Assembly (NCBI RefSeq): GCF_023074175.1 | Contig: NZ_JADPKS010000158.1 | Span: forward strand, 1-64,000 | Length of the DNA: 64,000 nucleotides | DNA from: Bradyrhizobium sp. 139 | Lineage (GTDB): Bacteria > Pseudomonadota > Alphaproteobacteria > Rhizobiales > Xanthobacteraceae | Direction of reading: 5' to 3' | Shown here: positions 16,987 through 25,425 of the stretch, one piece after another | Position numbering within the stretch: position 1 is the stretch's first letter | Layout of the letters: the number at the start of each line of letters is the position of its first letter | The notes under the pieces: generated by a model | Database searches by the model: none | What the model was told of the DNA's origin: nothing | What the model saw: the letters and a program-made list of their open reading frames with translations, nothing else | Program-made: the position numbers and the translations under genes

Positions 16987-17748
16987 ATGAAATCCTTCCG
17001 TAACATCCGCGTCATTCCGGTCGTGCTGGTTGCCGTCGCAGGTCTCGCCACGCTGAAGGTCGCGGGCCTCGTGCTCAATGGCGGCTATGTCTTCGACTAC
17101 AAGCCGAGCCAGACCAAGAAATCCTGGGCGCAGGAGAATCTGAACTTCCCGACCGGCCGCGAGGATCCTGATATCACGGGCTCCACCCATGGCGCGCCGA
17201 AGGAGGCGCCGAAGCCGGCCGCGCCCGAGAGCAAGCCCGAAGGCACCGTGGTCAAGATGGAGGAGGCCCAGCCGCAGATCTCGGCCTCAGAGCGCGCTAT
17301 CCTGGAACGCCTGCAGTCGCGCCGCCAGGAGATCGAGGCCCGCCAGCGCGAGATCGACATCCGCGAGAGCCTGCTCAAGTCGGCCGAGAAGCGCATCGAA
17401 AACAAGGTCGAGGAGATGAAGGCGGTGGAATCCCGCATCTCCGCGACCCAGGCCGAGCAGAAGGCCGCCGAAGCCCAGCGCATGAAGGGCCTCGTGACCA
17501 TGTATGAGGGCATGAAGCCCAAGGACGCCGCACGGGTGTTCGACCGGCTCGAGATGGGCGTGCTGATCGAGATCGCCTCGCAGATCGCGCCGCGAAAGAT
17601 GTCGGACATCATGGGACTGATGTCGCCGGAGGCCGCCGAGCGGCTGACGGTCGAGATGGCGCGCCGGGCCAATGGCGGCGGCGATCAATCGGCCTCGGCC
17701 GGCGATCTCCCCAAGATCGACGGCAAGCCGACGCAAAAGCCGAATTGA
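16987..17748 (+). CDS. motE: MotE-family motility protein
   Basis: 253 residues. MotE is a periplasmic chaperone of MotC described in Sinorhizobium; the family has an N-terminal membrane segment, a coiled coil and an MgtE-N-like domain. Seen here: one membrane segment (residues 10-30), a Pro-rich linker, a long coiled coil (about 105-165, ILERLQSRRQEIEARQREID) and the C-terminal MYEGMKPKDAARVFDRLEM with IASQIAPRKMSDIMGLM. It starts 9 bp after the DUF6468 gene and ends the operon. Confidence 0.85.
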   Translation: MKSFRNIRVIPVVLVAVAGLATLKVAGLVLNGGYVFDYKPSQTKKSWAQENLNFPTGREDPDITGSTHGAPKEAPKPAAPESKPEGTVVKMEEAQPQISASERAILERLQSRRQEIEARQREIDIRESLLKSAEKRIENKVEEMKAVESRISATQAEQKAAEAQRMKGLVTMYEGMKPKDAARVFDRLEMGVLIEIASQIAPRKMSDIMGLMSPEAAERLTVEMARRANGGGDQSASAGDLPKIDGKPTQKPN

Positions 17749-17833
17749 GGGCTCGAGAGCCGCGGCGCAGTTCGGCAACCTGCGCACGGTCGTGCGGTCG
17801 TTCAGCCAGAACGCGGCCGGACGCGCTGGGCGT

Positions 17834-18073
17834 TCAGTTCGTGAGCCGCAGTTGAACTCTACGATCAGTGGAACTCAGCTGCTTCTCGACGGGAAGGAGG
17901 GCCCCGCATTCCTGATTGATCAGCGCTGCATTCGTGACCCGAGTCACGAGATGCAGGGTGCTGTGGCAACAGGAGCATTCATATACCTTCAGGGCATACC
18001 CTCCGTCGATCGGGACGACGGCCACGACCGTTCTTGCCCTGCTACACACAATGCAACCGGCTTCTCCGCTCAT
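17834..18073 (-). CDS. small Cys-rich hypothetical protein
   Basis: 79 residues. The pattern CIVC near residue 6 and ECSCC near residue 31, separated by RTVVAVVPIDGGYALKVY, looks like a single zinc-ribbon-like fold, similar in style to short Bradyrhizobium proteins that carry one CxxC...CxxC pair. The start at 18073 is preceded by GGGGGCG; starts at 18121 or 18181 would add residues without family features. Convergent with motE. Confidence 0.6.
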   Translation of the reverse strand: MSGEAGCIVCSRARTVVAVVPIDGGYALKVYECSCCHSTLHLVTRVTNAALINQECGALLPVEKQLSSTDRRVQLRLTN

Positions 18074-18192
18074 TGATCGCCCCCAAGCTAGCCAATCGAA
18101 TTCGCATTGCCGTGATTGCATCTGATTCAGAGTCGTGCGTGGACCGCAACGCCTCGAGGGTTGTGCTGGCGCGCTCGGCAACTTGCCAAGGC

Positions 18193-18369
18193 ATGCAGAT
18201 CAAATGCGCTGGGGAGTTGGGTGATCGGCGCCGGTTTGACGTCCTCGCCGCGGGTGCGCCGCACATCAAGCGCGTCGACCTGCGTTGCAGATGCGGCCGA
18301 CGCGAGCGGAGAATCGAGGCCCGGATCGGCGACGACTTTGTCCGCTACGGTGTGCCGCAAAGCGACTGA
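18193..18369 (+). CDS. possible small basic hypothetical protein
   Basis: 58 residues from ATG 18193 (MQIKCAGELGDRRRFD ... LRCRCGRRERRIEARIGDD). CxC and a basic C-terminal part resemble a small metal- or nucleic-acid-binding protein, but no family is recognised. The frame is open further upstream to 18034. It lies just before the CtrA-like boxes of the TPR gene. Possibly chance in GC-rich DNA. Confidence 0.25.
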   Translation: MQIKCAGELGDRRRFDVLAAGAPHIKRVDLRCRCGRRERRIEARIGDDFVRYGVPQSD

Positions 18370-18397
18370 CCGACGCGAGACGGCCCTTGCGCAGGTG

Positions 18398-18412
18398 TTA
18401 ACAACTCCTTAA
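18398..18412 (+). promoter_or_regulatory. CtrA-like box 1 upstream of TPR gene
   Basis: TTAACAACTCCTTAA is an exact TTAA-N7-TTAA match, 153 bp before the TPR gene. Confidence 0.5.
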
Positions 18413-18499
18413 CCGCCTGAGGCTCAAATCCAAAGCCAGCGGATCGGCTCACGCGCGGTCCGGCACGGCATCTGCGCCAAGACAAATCAAAATATAGAA

Positions 18500-18514
18500 T
18501 TAACAAGTCCTTAA
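18500..18514 (+). promoter_or_regulatory. CtrA-like box 2 upstream of TPR gene
   Basis: TTAACAAGTCCTTAA is a second exact match, differing from box 1 at one base (C for G at position 8), starting 102 bp after it and about 50 bp before the TPR gene. Two nearly identical full boxes are unlikely by chance in this GC-rich DNA. Confidence 0.55.
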
Positions 18515-18564
18515 TTCGCAGGACCTACAGTCGGTAGCAGCGGCCGGCGCCACTGCCGGCATGG

Positions 18565-21500
18565 ATGGTCGGACCGGAAGAAATGCCGCCAATGGCGCGA
18601 GAGGCTGCCGCTGGATTGTTGTCGCGAGCCCGCGCCATGGCGCGAGGCCCGTCGCGTCACGTCCGCAAGGCGCCTGTGCTGGCGGCCTGCCTTCTGATCG
18701 GCCTCGGCGCGCCTGTCCGGGCTGCCGATCCGATCCGCGGCGAGGCGACTTTCGCGGCCGGCGGTGGCTTTGCCCGTCTCGTGATCAAGCTCGGCGAGGA
18801 TGTTCCCTCCGAGGTGACGACAGCCGGCTCCATTCTCATCATCCGCTTCGACCGGGCGGTCGATGTTCCCGTCGACCGCGTTCCGGAAGGTGCGCCCGAC
18901 TACGTCAATTCTGCTCGCCGCGATCCCGACGGCGGCGCCATCCGCCTGTCGCTGGCACGGCGCGTCACCGTCAACACCATGAATGCCGGCGAGCGCACCT
19001 TCATCGACTTGCTGCCGGAGGGCTGGAAGGGGCCGCCGCCAAGCCTGCCCATGGACGTGGTCAAGGAATTGGCCGAGCGCGCGCGTGTCGCCGAACGTGC
19101 CTTGCGCGCCCAGCGCGCCGCCGCCGAGACCAAGAAGCGCCCGCAGATCCGCGTGCGCGCCTCGGTGCAGCCAACCTTCGTGCGCTTCGTGTTCGAGATA
19201 CCCGACGGCGTCGGCGTGTCCTCCGTGCTCAACGAGCAGAAGCTCACGCTCGCGTTCAACGCCAACCTCAATTTCGATCTGGCGGATGCGGTCGTCGCGG
19301 CGCCGCCGAACGTCGCCTCGATCAAGCAGAAGGGCGACATCGACCAGACCAGTGTCGAGATCGCGCTGATCGGCGATTCCGACGTACACTCCTTCCGCGA
19401 CGAGAAGAATTACGTCGTCGACATCTCCTTCCAGCCCGACAAGGGCAAGACCGCCGCGACGCCTGAAGCGGTGATCGCGCAGGCAAAGCCTGTAGCTCAA
19501 AGCCATGGCCCGGCACCGGAAAAGCCAGCGGCCGAGAAGTCGAAAGACGCTCATCGCGAGATCCCTCCGCCGACGTCCGAGACGATCGCGCGCGAAGCCA
19601 GGATCGATGTCAAACCCGAGGTGAAGCCGGAAGCTCCGGCGGCGATGCCGACCGTTGAAGCACCGAAGCCTGCGCCGGCTCCCGCGGCTGAAGCTCCGCA
19701 TGCTGCGGAAGCGTCGCAGCCTGCGGCGCCGGCAACGGAAGCTGTGATCGGGCCCGTCAACCCCGCGGTGGCCGAAGCGCCCAAGGAGGTCGTGAAGGAA
19801 GCTGCGAAGGAGCCGGTCAAGGCTGCGGCTGCCGAGGCGCCGGCGGCGGCGCAGCCCACTGTGGCCAGCGTCGATGTTCGCCGCGACAGCGACGGCTTGC
19901 GCGTGATCTTCCCGCTTCAGGTCGCAACACCTGCGGCGGTGTTCCGGCGCGGCGACACGGTGTGGCTGGTGTTCGATACGCCGAAGCCGATTGACGTCGA
20001 GGCGATCCGCACCAGAGGCGGTGCGATGATCGGCGAGGTCAGCCGCATGCCGCTCGACAAGGGGCAGGCGGTACGCATTCGTCTCACCCGGCCGCTGGTC
20101 TATTCGCTGACGAGCGAGGAGGTCGGCAAAGAGACGAATTGGCTCCTGACGCTCGCCGACAAGATCCAGGCGACGCCGCTGCCGCTGATGATGTCGCGCA
20201 ACATCACCGACCCCGCGCTCGCCAATATCGCGATCCCTTTCGCCAATCCGGGCCTGTTGCACAGGCTGACCGATCCCGACGCCGGCGACACGCTCTATGT
20301 CGTCACCGGGCAGCGGCCGCTGCGCGGTTTCATCAAGCGGCAGGACCTCGTCGATCTTTCGCTGCTGGAGTCCGCGCACGGCATCGCGATCCGGCCGAAC
20401 TCCGACGAGGTCGGCGTCGAGGTCGGGTCCGACAAGGTCATTCTCGGCAAGAAAGGCGGGCTGACGCTGTCGCCGGTCGACATCTCGGCCGAGCGGGCGC
20501 CGACGGCGGTGCGGCCGATCTTCAGTCCCGAAAACTGGCGCAGGGGCCAGTCGGAGGATTTCTGGACGCGCCAAAGCAACCTGATCACGGCGATCTCGGC
20601 CGTCGAGCCGGCGCAGCGCTCGCTCCCGCGGCTTGATCTCGCGCAGTTTTACATGTCGCGCGCCATGTACCACGAAGCCAAGTCGGTGACCGAATTGATG
20701 CTGGCCGATCCTCTCAACAAGGAAGAGAGCGGCGCCCTGATCATGCATGCGATCGCGAGCATTTTGATCGGCCGGCCGGCGCAGGGCTTGAAGGACCTCG
20801 CCAGTCCCGTGATCGGCAACAGCCACGATTCCCAGCTCTGGAAGGCGCTCGCCTATGCGCGCCAGGGCAAATGGGCTGATGCGCGCGAGAAGTTCAAGAA
20901 CGTCGAATTCGCCATTGCCTCGCTCCCGCTCGACATCCAGCGCATTGTGACGATGGAGGCGATGCGCGCCTCGCTCGAGGTGAAGGATTATGCCGGCGCC
21001 TCCAAGCGCCGCAGCGAGATCGAGGTGGTCGGCGTATCGCCCGAGGCGGCGCCGGGCTTCGCCGTGCTGCGCGCCCGGCTCGCCGAGGCGCTCGGCCACG
21101 ACAAGGATGCGCTCGACGACTACAAGTTTGCGGTCGCCTCGAACGATCGTCAGGCGGCAGCCGAGGCCAAGCAGCTCGAAGTGGCGCTGCGGCAGAAGCG
21201 CGACGAGATCACCAAGGAAGACGCGCTGCGCGAGCTCGAGACGCTGTCGATGACCTGGCGGGGCGACTCGATCGAGGTCAAGACGCTCCAGATGCTGTCG
21301 CAGATGTATGCCGAGAACGGGCGCTACCGGGACGCGCTCAGTGCGGCGCGCACCGCGACAAAGCTCCAGCCGAACGCCGAGGCCTCGCGTCAGGCGCAGG
21401 ACCTCGCCTCCGACCTGTTCACGCAGATATTCTTAGGGCCCAAGGGCGACGAGCTGCCGCCGGTCGAGGCGCTCGGGATGTTTTACGAGTTCCGCGAGCT

Positions 21501-22302
21501 GACGCCGATCGGCCGCCGCGGCGACGAGCTGATCCGCCGCCTCGCCGACCGTCTCGCCTCGATCGACCTGCTCGACCAGGCCGCCGAGCTGTTGCAGTAC
21601 CAGGTCGACCACCGCCTCGAGGGCGCAGCCCGTGCCCAGGTCGCCGCGCGCCTTTCCATGATCTACCTCGCCAATCGCAAGCCCGACATGGCGATCTCGG
21701 CGCTGCGCGCGAGCCGCATCAGTGATCTCTCCGGCGAGCTGCGGCAGCAGCGGCTGCTGCTGGAGGCGCGGGCACAGAGCGACGTCGGCCGTCACGATCT
21801 CGCGCTCGACATCGTCTCCAACGTTTCCGGGCGCGAGGTGCTCCGCCTGCGCTCCGACATCTTCTGGGCGGCGCGGCGCTGGCGCGAATCCGCCGAGCAG
21901 ATCGAGCTCTATTACGGCGAGCGCTTCCGCGATTTCAAGCCGCTCAACGCGGTGGAGAAGAGTGACATCATCCGCGCCGCCGTCGGCTATGCGCTCGCCG
22001 ACGATTCGATTGGTCTGTCGCGCTTCCGCGAGAAATATGCGCCGCTGATGAGCGAGAGCGCCGACCGTCTCGCCTTCGACATTGCCAGCAAGCCGGCAGC
22101 GTCCTCCAGCGCCGAATTCGCCGAGATCGCCAAGCTCGCCGCCAGCGTCGACACGCTCGACGGCTTCCTGCGCGAGATGAAGCAGCGCTTCCCCGACGCA
22201 ACCGCCCGCGCGCCGGCCGCCCCGCAGGCCAAGGACGAGACCGACCACACCGGCTCGCTGCCGACGATCCCGGTCGTGCGGCAGATCAAGATGACGCGGT
22301 AG
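18565..22302 (+). CDS. large exported tetratricopeptide-repeat protein, likely flagellar regulon member
   Basis: 1245 residues. An N-terminal export segment (about 37-53, VLAACLLIGLGAPVRA) is followed by two beta-rich AMIN-like segments (about 55-155 and 175-295; FARLVIKLGEDVPSEV, FVRFVFEIPDGVGVS), a Pro/Ala/Glu-rich linker (about 300-430), a third such segment (VASVDVRRDSDGLRVIFPL) and a helical TPR-type C-terminal half (about 660-1200; LDLAQFYMSRAMYHEAKSV, LSQMYAENGRYRDALSAAR). The likely place is the periplasm. No enzyme motif is visible. It sits alone between motE and fliP. The ATG at 18565 lacks a ribosome site; ATG 18583, preceded by GGAAG, is an alternative. Function unknown. Confidence 0.85.
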   Translation: MVGPEEMPPMAREAAAGLLSRARAMARGPSRHVRKAPVLAACLLIGLGAPVRAADPIRGEATFAAGGGFARLVIKLGEDVPSEVTTAGSILIIRFDRAVDVPVDRVPEGAPDYVNSARRDPDGGAIRLSLARRVTVNTMNAGERTFIDLLPEGWKGPPPSLPMDVVKELAERARVAERALRAQRAAAETKKRPQIRVRASVQPTFVRFVFEIPDGVGVSSVLNEQKLTLAFNANLNFDLADAVVAAPPNVASIKQKGDIDQTSVEIALIGDSDVHSFRDEKNYVVDISFQPDKGKTAATPEAVIAQAKPVAQSHGPAPEKPAAEKSKDAHREIPPPTSETIAREARIDVKPEVKPEAPAAMPTVEAPKPAPAPAAEAPHAAEASQPAAPATEAVIGPVNPAVAEAPKEVVKEAAKEPVKAAAAEAPAAAQPTVASVDVRRDSDGLRVIFPLQVATPAAVFRRGDTVWLVFDTPKPIDVEAIRTRGGAMIGEVSRMPLDKGQAVRIRLTRPLVYSLTSEEVGKETNWLLTLADKIQATPLPLMMSRNITDPALANIAIPFANPGLLHRLTDPDAGDTLYVVTGQRPLRGFIKRQDLVDLSLLESAHGIAIRPNSDEVGVEVGSDKVILGKKGGLTLSPVDISAERAPTAVRPIFSPENWRRGQSEDFWTRQSNLITAISAVEPAQRSLPRLDLAQFYMSRAMYHEAKSVTELMLADPLNKEESGALIMHAIASILIGRPAQGLKDLASPVIGNSHDSQLWKALAYARQGKWADAREKFKNVEFAIASLPLDIQRIVTMEAMRASLEVKDYAGASKRRSEIEVVGVSPEAAPGFAVLRARLAEALGHDKDALDDYKFAVASNDRQAAAEAKQLEVALRQKRDEITKEDALRELETLSMTWRGDSIEVKTLQMLSQMYAENGRYRDALSAARTATKLQPNAEASRQAQDLASDLFTQIFLGPKGDELPPVEALGMFYEFRELTPIGRRGDELIRRLADRLASIDLLDQAAELLQYQVDHRLEGAARAQVAARLSMIYLANRKPDMAISALRASRISDLSGELRQQRLLLEARAQSDVGRHDLALDIVSNVSGREVLRLRSDIFWAARRWRESAEQIELYYGERFRDFKPLNAVEKSDIIRAAVGYALADDSIGLSRFREKYAPLMSESADRLAFDIASKPAASSSAEFAEIAKLAASVDTLDGFLREMKQRFPDATARAPAAPQAKDETDHTGSLPTIPVVRQIKMTR

Positions 22303-22370
22303 GAACCCTGCGGGCGCGGTCAGCGTAGTTTCGCACGAAGCGCAGCCGGACTGGTCGCCCCATTCTCCGT

Positions 22371-22466
22371 CATTGCGAGCGCAGCGGCGCAGCGAAGCGA
22401 TCCAGAGTCGATCCGCGGCAGCAGCCTGGATTGCTCGTCGCAAGGAAAGGGCTCCTCGCAATGATG
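22371..22466. repeat. intergenic palindromic repeat, family A, copy 2
   Basis: From CATTGCGAGCGCAGC to GGGCTCCTCGCAATG, with CAGCGAAGCGATCCAGA inside; outer ends are inverted. It lies between the convergent TPR gene and fliP. Confidence 0.8.
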
Positions 22467-22476
22467 GAGGGGGTCG

Positions 22477-23235
22477 CTATCCCCCGTAACTCTGCACCAG
22501 GCTCCCCGCCACCAGCGACCAGCCGTCGACCAGCACGAAGAAGATCAGCTTGAACGGCAGCGAGATCGTTGCGGGCGGCAGCATCATCATGCCCATCGAC
22601 ATCAGTACGGAGGCGACGACGAGATCGATGATCAGAAAGGGGAGAAACAGGAGGAAGCCGATCTCGAAGGCGCGCTTCAATTCGGAGATCATGAAGGCAG
22701 GCACGAGGATGCGTAAGCTGAGGTCGTCGGGGGTTGCCGGCGGCGGCTCGCCGGAGAGATCCAGGAACAGCTTGAGATCCTTCTCGCGCACGTTCTTCTG
22801 CATGAAGCCCCGCAATGGGACGGAGGCGCGCTGGAGCGCGTCCTCGACGCCAAGCTGGTTGGCGACGAGTGGGCGAATGCCCTCGTCGTAGGATTTTTGC
22901 AGGACAGGTCCCATCACGAAGAAGGTGAGGAACATCGCGAGCGCGATGATCACCGAGTTCGGCGGCGCGGTCGCCGTGCCCATCGCGGTGCGCAGCAGCG
23001 ACAATACGACCACGATGCGCGTGAATGACGTCATCATGATCAGGATCGACGGTGCGATCGACAGCACCGTGAGCAGCGCGATGAGCTGGATCGCGCGCTC
23101 GGTGACGCCGCCGCCGGCTGGGCCGCCGCCGAGATTGATGCTGATGTCCTGCGCGTGCGCAAGGGTGGCGAGCGAAGCCGCGCCGATCAGGACAGAAAGA
23201 AAAAGAACTCTACGCGGAAGGGCCGGCAGCCTCAC
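22477..23235 (-). CDS. fliP: flagellar export gate protein FliP
   Basis: 252 residues. FliP forms the core of the type III export gate in the inner membrane. A cleavable signal peptide (1-28, LAHA) precedes membrane segments. Hallmarks: IQLIALLTVLSIAPSILIMM, TSFTRIVVVLSLLRTAMG, PPNSVIIALAMFLTFFVM, and PAFMISELKRAFEIGFLLFLPF. The start overlaps the fliO stop. Confidence 0.97.
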   Translation of the reverse strand: MRLPALPRRVLFLSVLIGAASLATLAHAQDISINLGGGPAGGGVTERAIQLIALLTVLSIAPSILIMMTSFTRIVVVLSLLRTAMGTATAPPNSVIIALAMFLTFFVMGPVLQKSYDEGIRPLVANQLGVEDALQRASVPLRGFMQKNVREKDLKLFLDLSGEPPPATPDDLSLRILVPAFMISELKRAFEIGFLLFLPFLIIDLVVASVLMSMGMMMLPPATISLPFKLIFFVLVDGWSLVAGSLVQSYGG

Positions 23236-24212
23236 GAAGACGGCTTCGGACGGCCCAGCAGCGAGGCCATCTCGTCTTCGAGGTTTTCAAAGCTGGTCTT
23301 TTCCGTGGCCGGCTTTGCAGGCGGGGCCGGTGGTGCCGGCGGCTCGCTGCGTGCGGCGCGCGGGGGAGCGGCGGGCGGCTCCGGCGCCACCGGCGGCGCG
23401 ACCGGCTCGCCGGCTGGCCGGCGCAGCGCGGCTTCGAGCCGCTGCGCCATCTCGGCGAGATTCTGCTCGGCGCTCGAGGGCGCAGCTGGAGCGGGGGCCG
23501 GCGGTGGAACCGGCGGAGCCTGCGGCACGGGCGGAGGGGGCGGCGGCGCGGCCGCGCGCTCGGCGCGCACGGGTGGCACCTTCACCGGCTCGCTCTGGCG
23601 CGGCGGACGCGGCATCAGCGGCGGCTCGTTACGGCCAATGCGCGGCGCCATGGGCTCGGGGCGTGGCTCGCGCTCGGGGCGGGGCGGCACGATCGGCTCG
23701 GGCGGAAAGCCGGCCAGCGGCGGCTCGCTGCGACGCTCGGCCAGCGCGGGCGCGGGCCGGCGCACCTCGTCGGCGAAGGACGGCCGCGCGGGCCGCGGCG
23801 GCGGCTCGGGCATTTGCGGCTCGGGATGATCGAGCAATTCGGGCCGCGGCGCTTCGGCGGCCCAGCCGCTGGTGTCCGGCATGGGCGCAAGACGCGGCGG
23901 CTCGGCGGCATTGGGACGCTGCGGAAGCTGGTCGCGACCGGGCGCGGCCCGCACGATGTTCGGCTCGACGACGATGTCGGTGGGACCACCGATCATCAGG
24001 AGATGCTCGACATTGTCACGCCGGACCAGCACCAGGCGGCGCCGGCCATCGACCGCGGCGGCATCGATCACGGCGAGCCGGGGCATCCTGCCGCGCTGGG
24101 TGTTGGCGCCGAGCCGGCTGGTGGCGAATCGGCGAACCAGCCATGCAGCGACGCCGATCAACGCCAGAACGACGATGAACGCGACGATGAAGGTGATAGG
24201 GCTGCCTTGCAT
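23232..24212 (-). CDS. fliO: FliO-like export protein with long Pro-rich tail
   Basis: 326 residues from ATG 24212. FliO stabilises FliP during export-gate assembly. One membrane segment (about 7-28, TFIVAFIVVLALIGVAAWLV) is followed by the FliO domain (RMPRLAVIDAAAVDGRRRLVLVRRDNVEHLLMIGGP). The remaining 220 residues are a Pro/Arg/Glu-rich low-complexity tail, two to three times longer than enteric FliO as a whole. A TTG five codons earlier is less likely; ATG 24212 has GGGGA upstream. Operon with fliP, divergent from flgB. Confidence 0.85.
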   Translation of the reverse strand: MQGSPITFIVAFIVVLALIGVAAWLVRRFATSRLGANTQRGRMPRLAVIDAAAVDGRRRLVLVRRDNVEHLLMIGGPTDIVVEPNIVRAAPGRDQLPQRPNAAEPPRLAPMPDTSGWAAEAPRPELLDHPEPQMPEPPPRPARPSFADEVRRPAPALAERRSEPPLAGFPPEPIVPPRPEREPRPEPMAPRIGRNEPPLMPRPPRQSEPVKVPPVRAERAAAPPPPPPVPQAPPVPPPAPAPAAPSSAEQNLAEMAQRLEAALRRPAGEPVAPPVAPEPPAAPPRAARSEPPAPPAPPAKPATEKTSFENLEDEMASLLGRPKPSS

Positions 24213-24306
24213 ACTTGTCCCCGACAAATGGCGCTATTCTCGTGCCCATGGTCAGATGCGCCAACCACCGGCGTGAGATGCCCCAAACTGCGATTTCTTA
24301 ACGTCC

Positions 24307-24323
24307 CACGGCAAGTTTTGCCG
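24307..24323. promoter_or_regulatory. ftr-like perfect palindrome (fliO side)
   Basis: ACGGCAAGTTTTGCCGT: perfect 7-bp arms around GTT. It lies 95 bp upstream of fliO and 238 bp upstream of flgB. Candidate FlbD site. Confidence 0.5.
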
Positions 24324-24479
24324 TCCCCAGCTCTTAATAACCTATGAATCGCTCGATCCAAAACGACTTCTTGACCTGTGCATGTTCCGCCAAACCGTTG
24401 GGTTAATGCCGCTTTTGGACAGGTAGAATCACGGAGTCGGAAACTGCTGTCCCGCCAAGGGACATTCATCATGCCATCC

Positions 24480-24494
24480 TTAACCGTCTGTTAA
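24480..24494 (+). promoter_or_regulatory. CtrA-like box upstream of flgB
   Basis: TTAACCGTCTGTTAA: exact TTAA-N7-TTAA, 66 bp before flgB, within the recurring GTTAACCATA context. Confidence 0.55.
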
Positions 24495-24502
24495 CCATAC
24501 AC

Positions 24503-24517
24503 GCGGCAAATTCTGCC
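24503..24517. promoter_or_regulatory. ftr-like site upstream of flgB
   Basis: GCGGCAAATTCTGCC, eight bases after the CtrA-like box; the same pairing of motifs is seen before fliX in reverse order. Confidence 0.4.
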
Positions 24518-24560
24518 TAGCTTCGGGACCTTGGTCCGAGAGGCGGAAGGAGCCGCAACG

Positions 24561-24965
24561 ATGTCCATCAACGACCTCCCGGTGCTGTCGGCGCTTCGCA
24601 CCAAGATGCAGTGGCACCAGGAGCGCCAGCGCGTCCTGTCCGAGAACGTCTCCAATTCCGACACGCCCAAATTCCGGCCGCGCGACCTGGTGGAGCCGAA
24701 GCTCGACAAGGCCGGTGCTGTCACCGGCTCGATGGGCCCCCTGGCGCTCACCCGCACCAGCGGATCCCACATGACGCCATCCGGCGCGGCCTCGGGCTTC
24801 GACCAGAACAAGAATGCGGGTTTCGAGACCCGTCCCGCGGGCAACGCCGTCAATCTCGAAGAGGAGATGATGAAGGCCGCCAGCAACCAGATGGACTACG
24901 CGGCGGCGACCTCACTCTATTCGAAGAGCCTGCATCTGCTCAAGACTGCGATCGGCAAAGGTTAG
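24561..24965 (+). CDS. flgB: proximal rod protein FlgB
   Basis: 134 residues. FlgB is a proximal rod subunit. Seen: LRTKMQWHQERQRVLSENVSNSDTP (the rod N-terminal pattern NVSNSDTP) and the C-terminal NQMDYAAATSLYSKSLHLLKTAIGKG pattern (Y----LY-KSL-LL). The start ATG 24561 has GAAGGAG upstream. First gene of flgB-flgC-fliE-fliQ-fliR-flhB. Confidence 0.95.
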   Translation: MSINDLPVLSALRTKMQWHQERQRVLSENVSNSDTPKFRPRDLVEPKLDKAGAVTGSMGPLALTRTSGSHMTPSGAASGFDQNKNAGFETRPAGNAVNLEEEMMKAASNQMDYAAATSLYSKSLHLLKTAIGKG

Positions 24966-24983
24966 AGCTGAGGGAAACAGATC

Positions 24984-25409
24984 ATGGCGAATGACAGCAG
25001 CGACTTTGCCCGCTCGATGGCGATCGCGACCTCCGGCCTGCGCGCGCAGGCCGGGCGTATGCGGGTGATCTCGGAGAACATCGCGAACGCGGATTCGACG
25101 TCGCAGACATCAGGCGGCGATCCCTACCGGCGCAAGGTGCCGACCTTCTCTTCGGCGCTCGACCGCACGCTCGACGCACAGGTCGTCACTCTCGGCAGGA
25201 TCAAGCCCGACCAGTCCAACTTCCGCACCAAATACGAGCCGAACAATCCGGCGGCGGATGCGACCGGCAACGTCAAATACCCGAACGTGAACTCGGTGGT
25301 CGAGATGACCGACATGCGCGACGCGCAGCGGTCCTACGAGGCCAATCTCAACATCATCAGTGCGACGCGCCGGATGATCCAGCGCACGCTCGACATCCTC
25401 AAGAGCTGA
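24984..25409 (+). CDS. flgC: proximal rod protein FlgC
   Basis: 141 residues. Proximal rod subunit. The N-terminal MAIATSGLRAQAGRMRVISENIANADST and C-terminal VVEMTDMRDAQRSYEANLNI patterns are family signatures (shown here only as NIANADST and RSYEANL). It starts 18 bp after flgB. Confidence 0.96.
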   Translation: MANDSSDFARSMAIATSGLRAQAGRMRVISENIANADSTSQTSGGDPYRRKVPTFSSALDRTLDAQVVTLGRIKPDQSNFRTKYEPNNPAADATGNVKYPNVNSVVEMTDMRDAQRSYEANLNIISATRRMIQRTLDILKS

Positions 25410-25425
25410 ACAGGACAATTAAGCC

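Larger units (their letters stand above)
24213..24560. other. fliO/flgB divergent intergenic region
   Basis: No gene seen. It contains two ftr-like palindromes (24307, 24503) and one CtrA-like box (24480), listed separately. Confidence 0.7.

Noticed and set aside
18511..21099. An 862-codon open frame on the minus strand opposite the TPR gene
   Set aside because: Arg/Asp/His-rich composition with no family; it mirrors the third codon bias of the TPR gene. The plus-strand protein has signal, domains and repeats.
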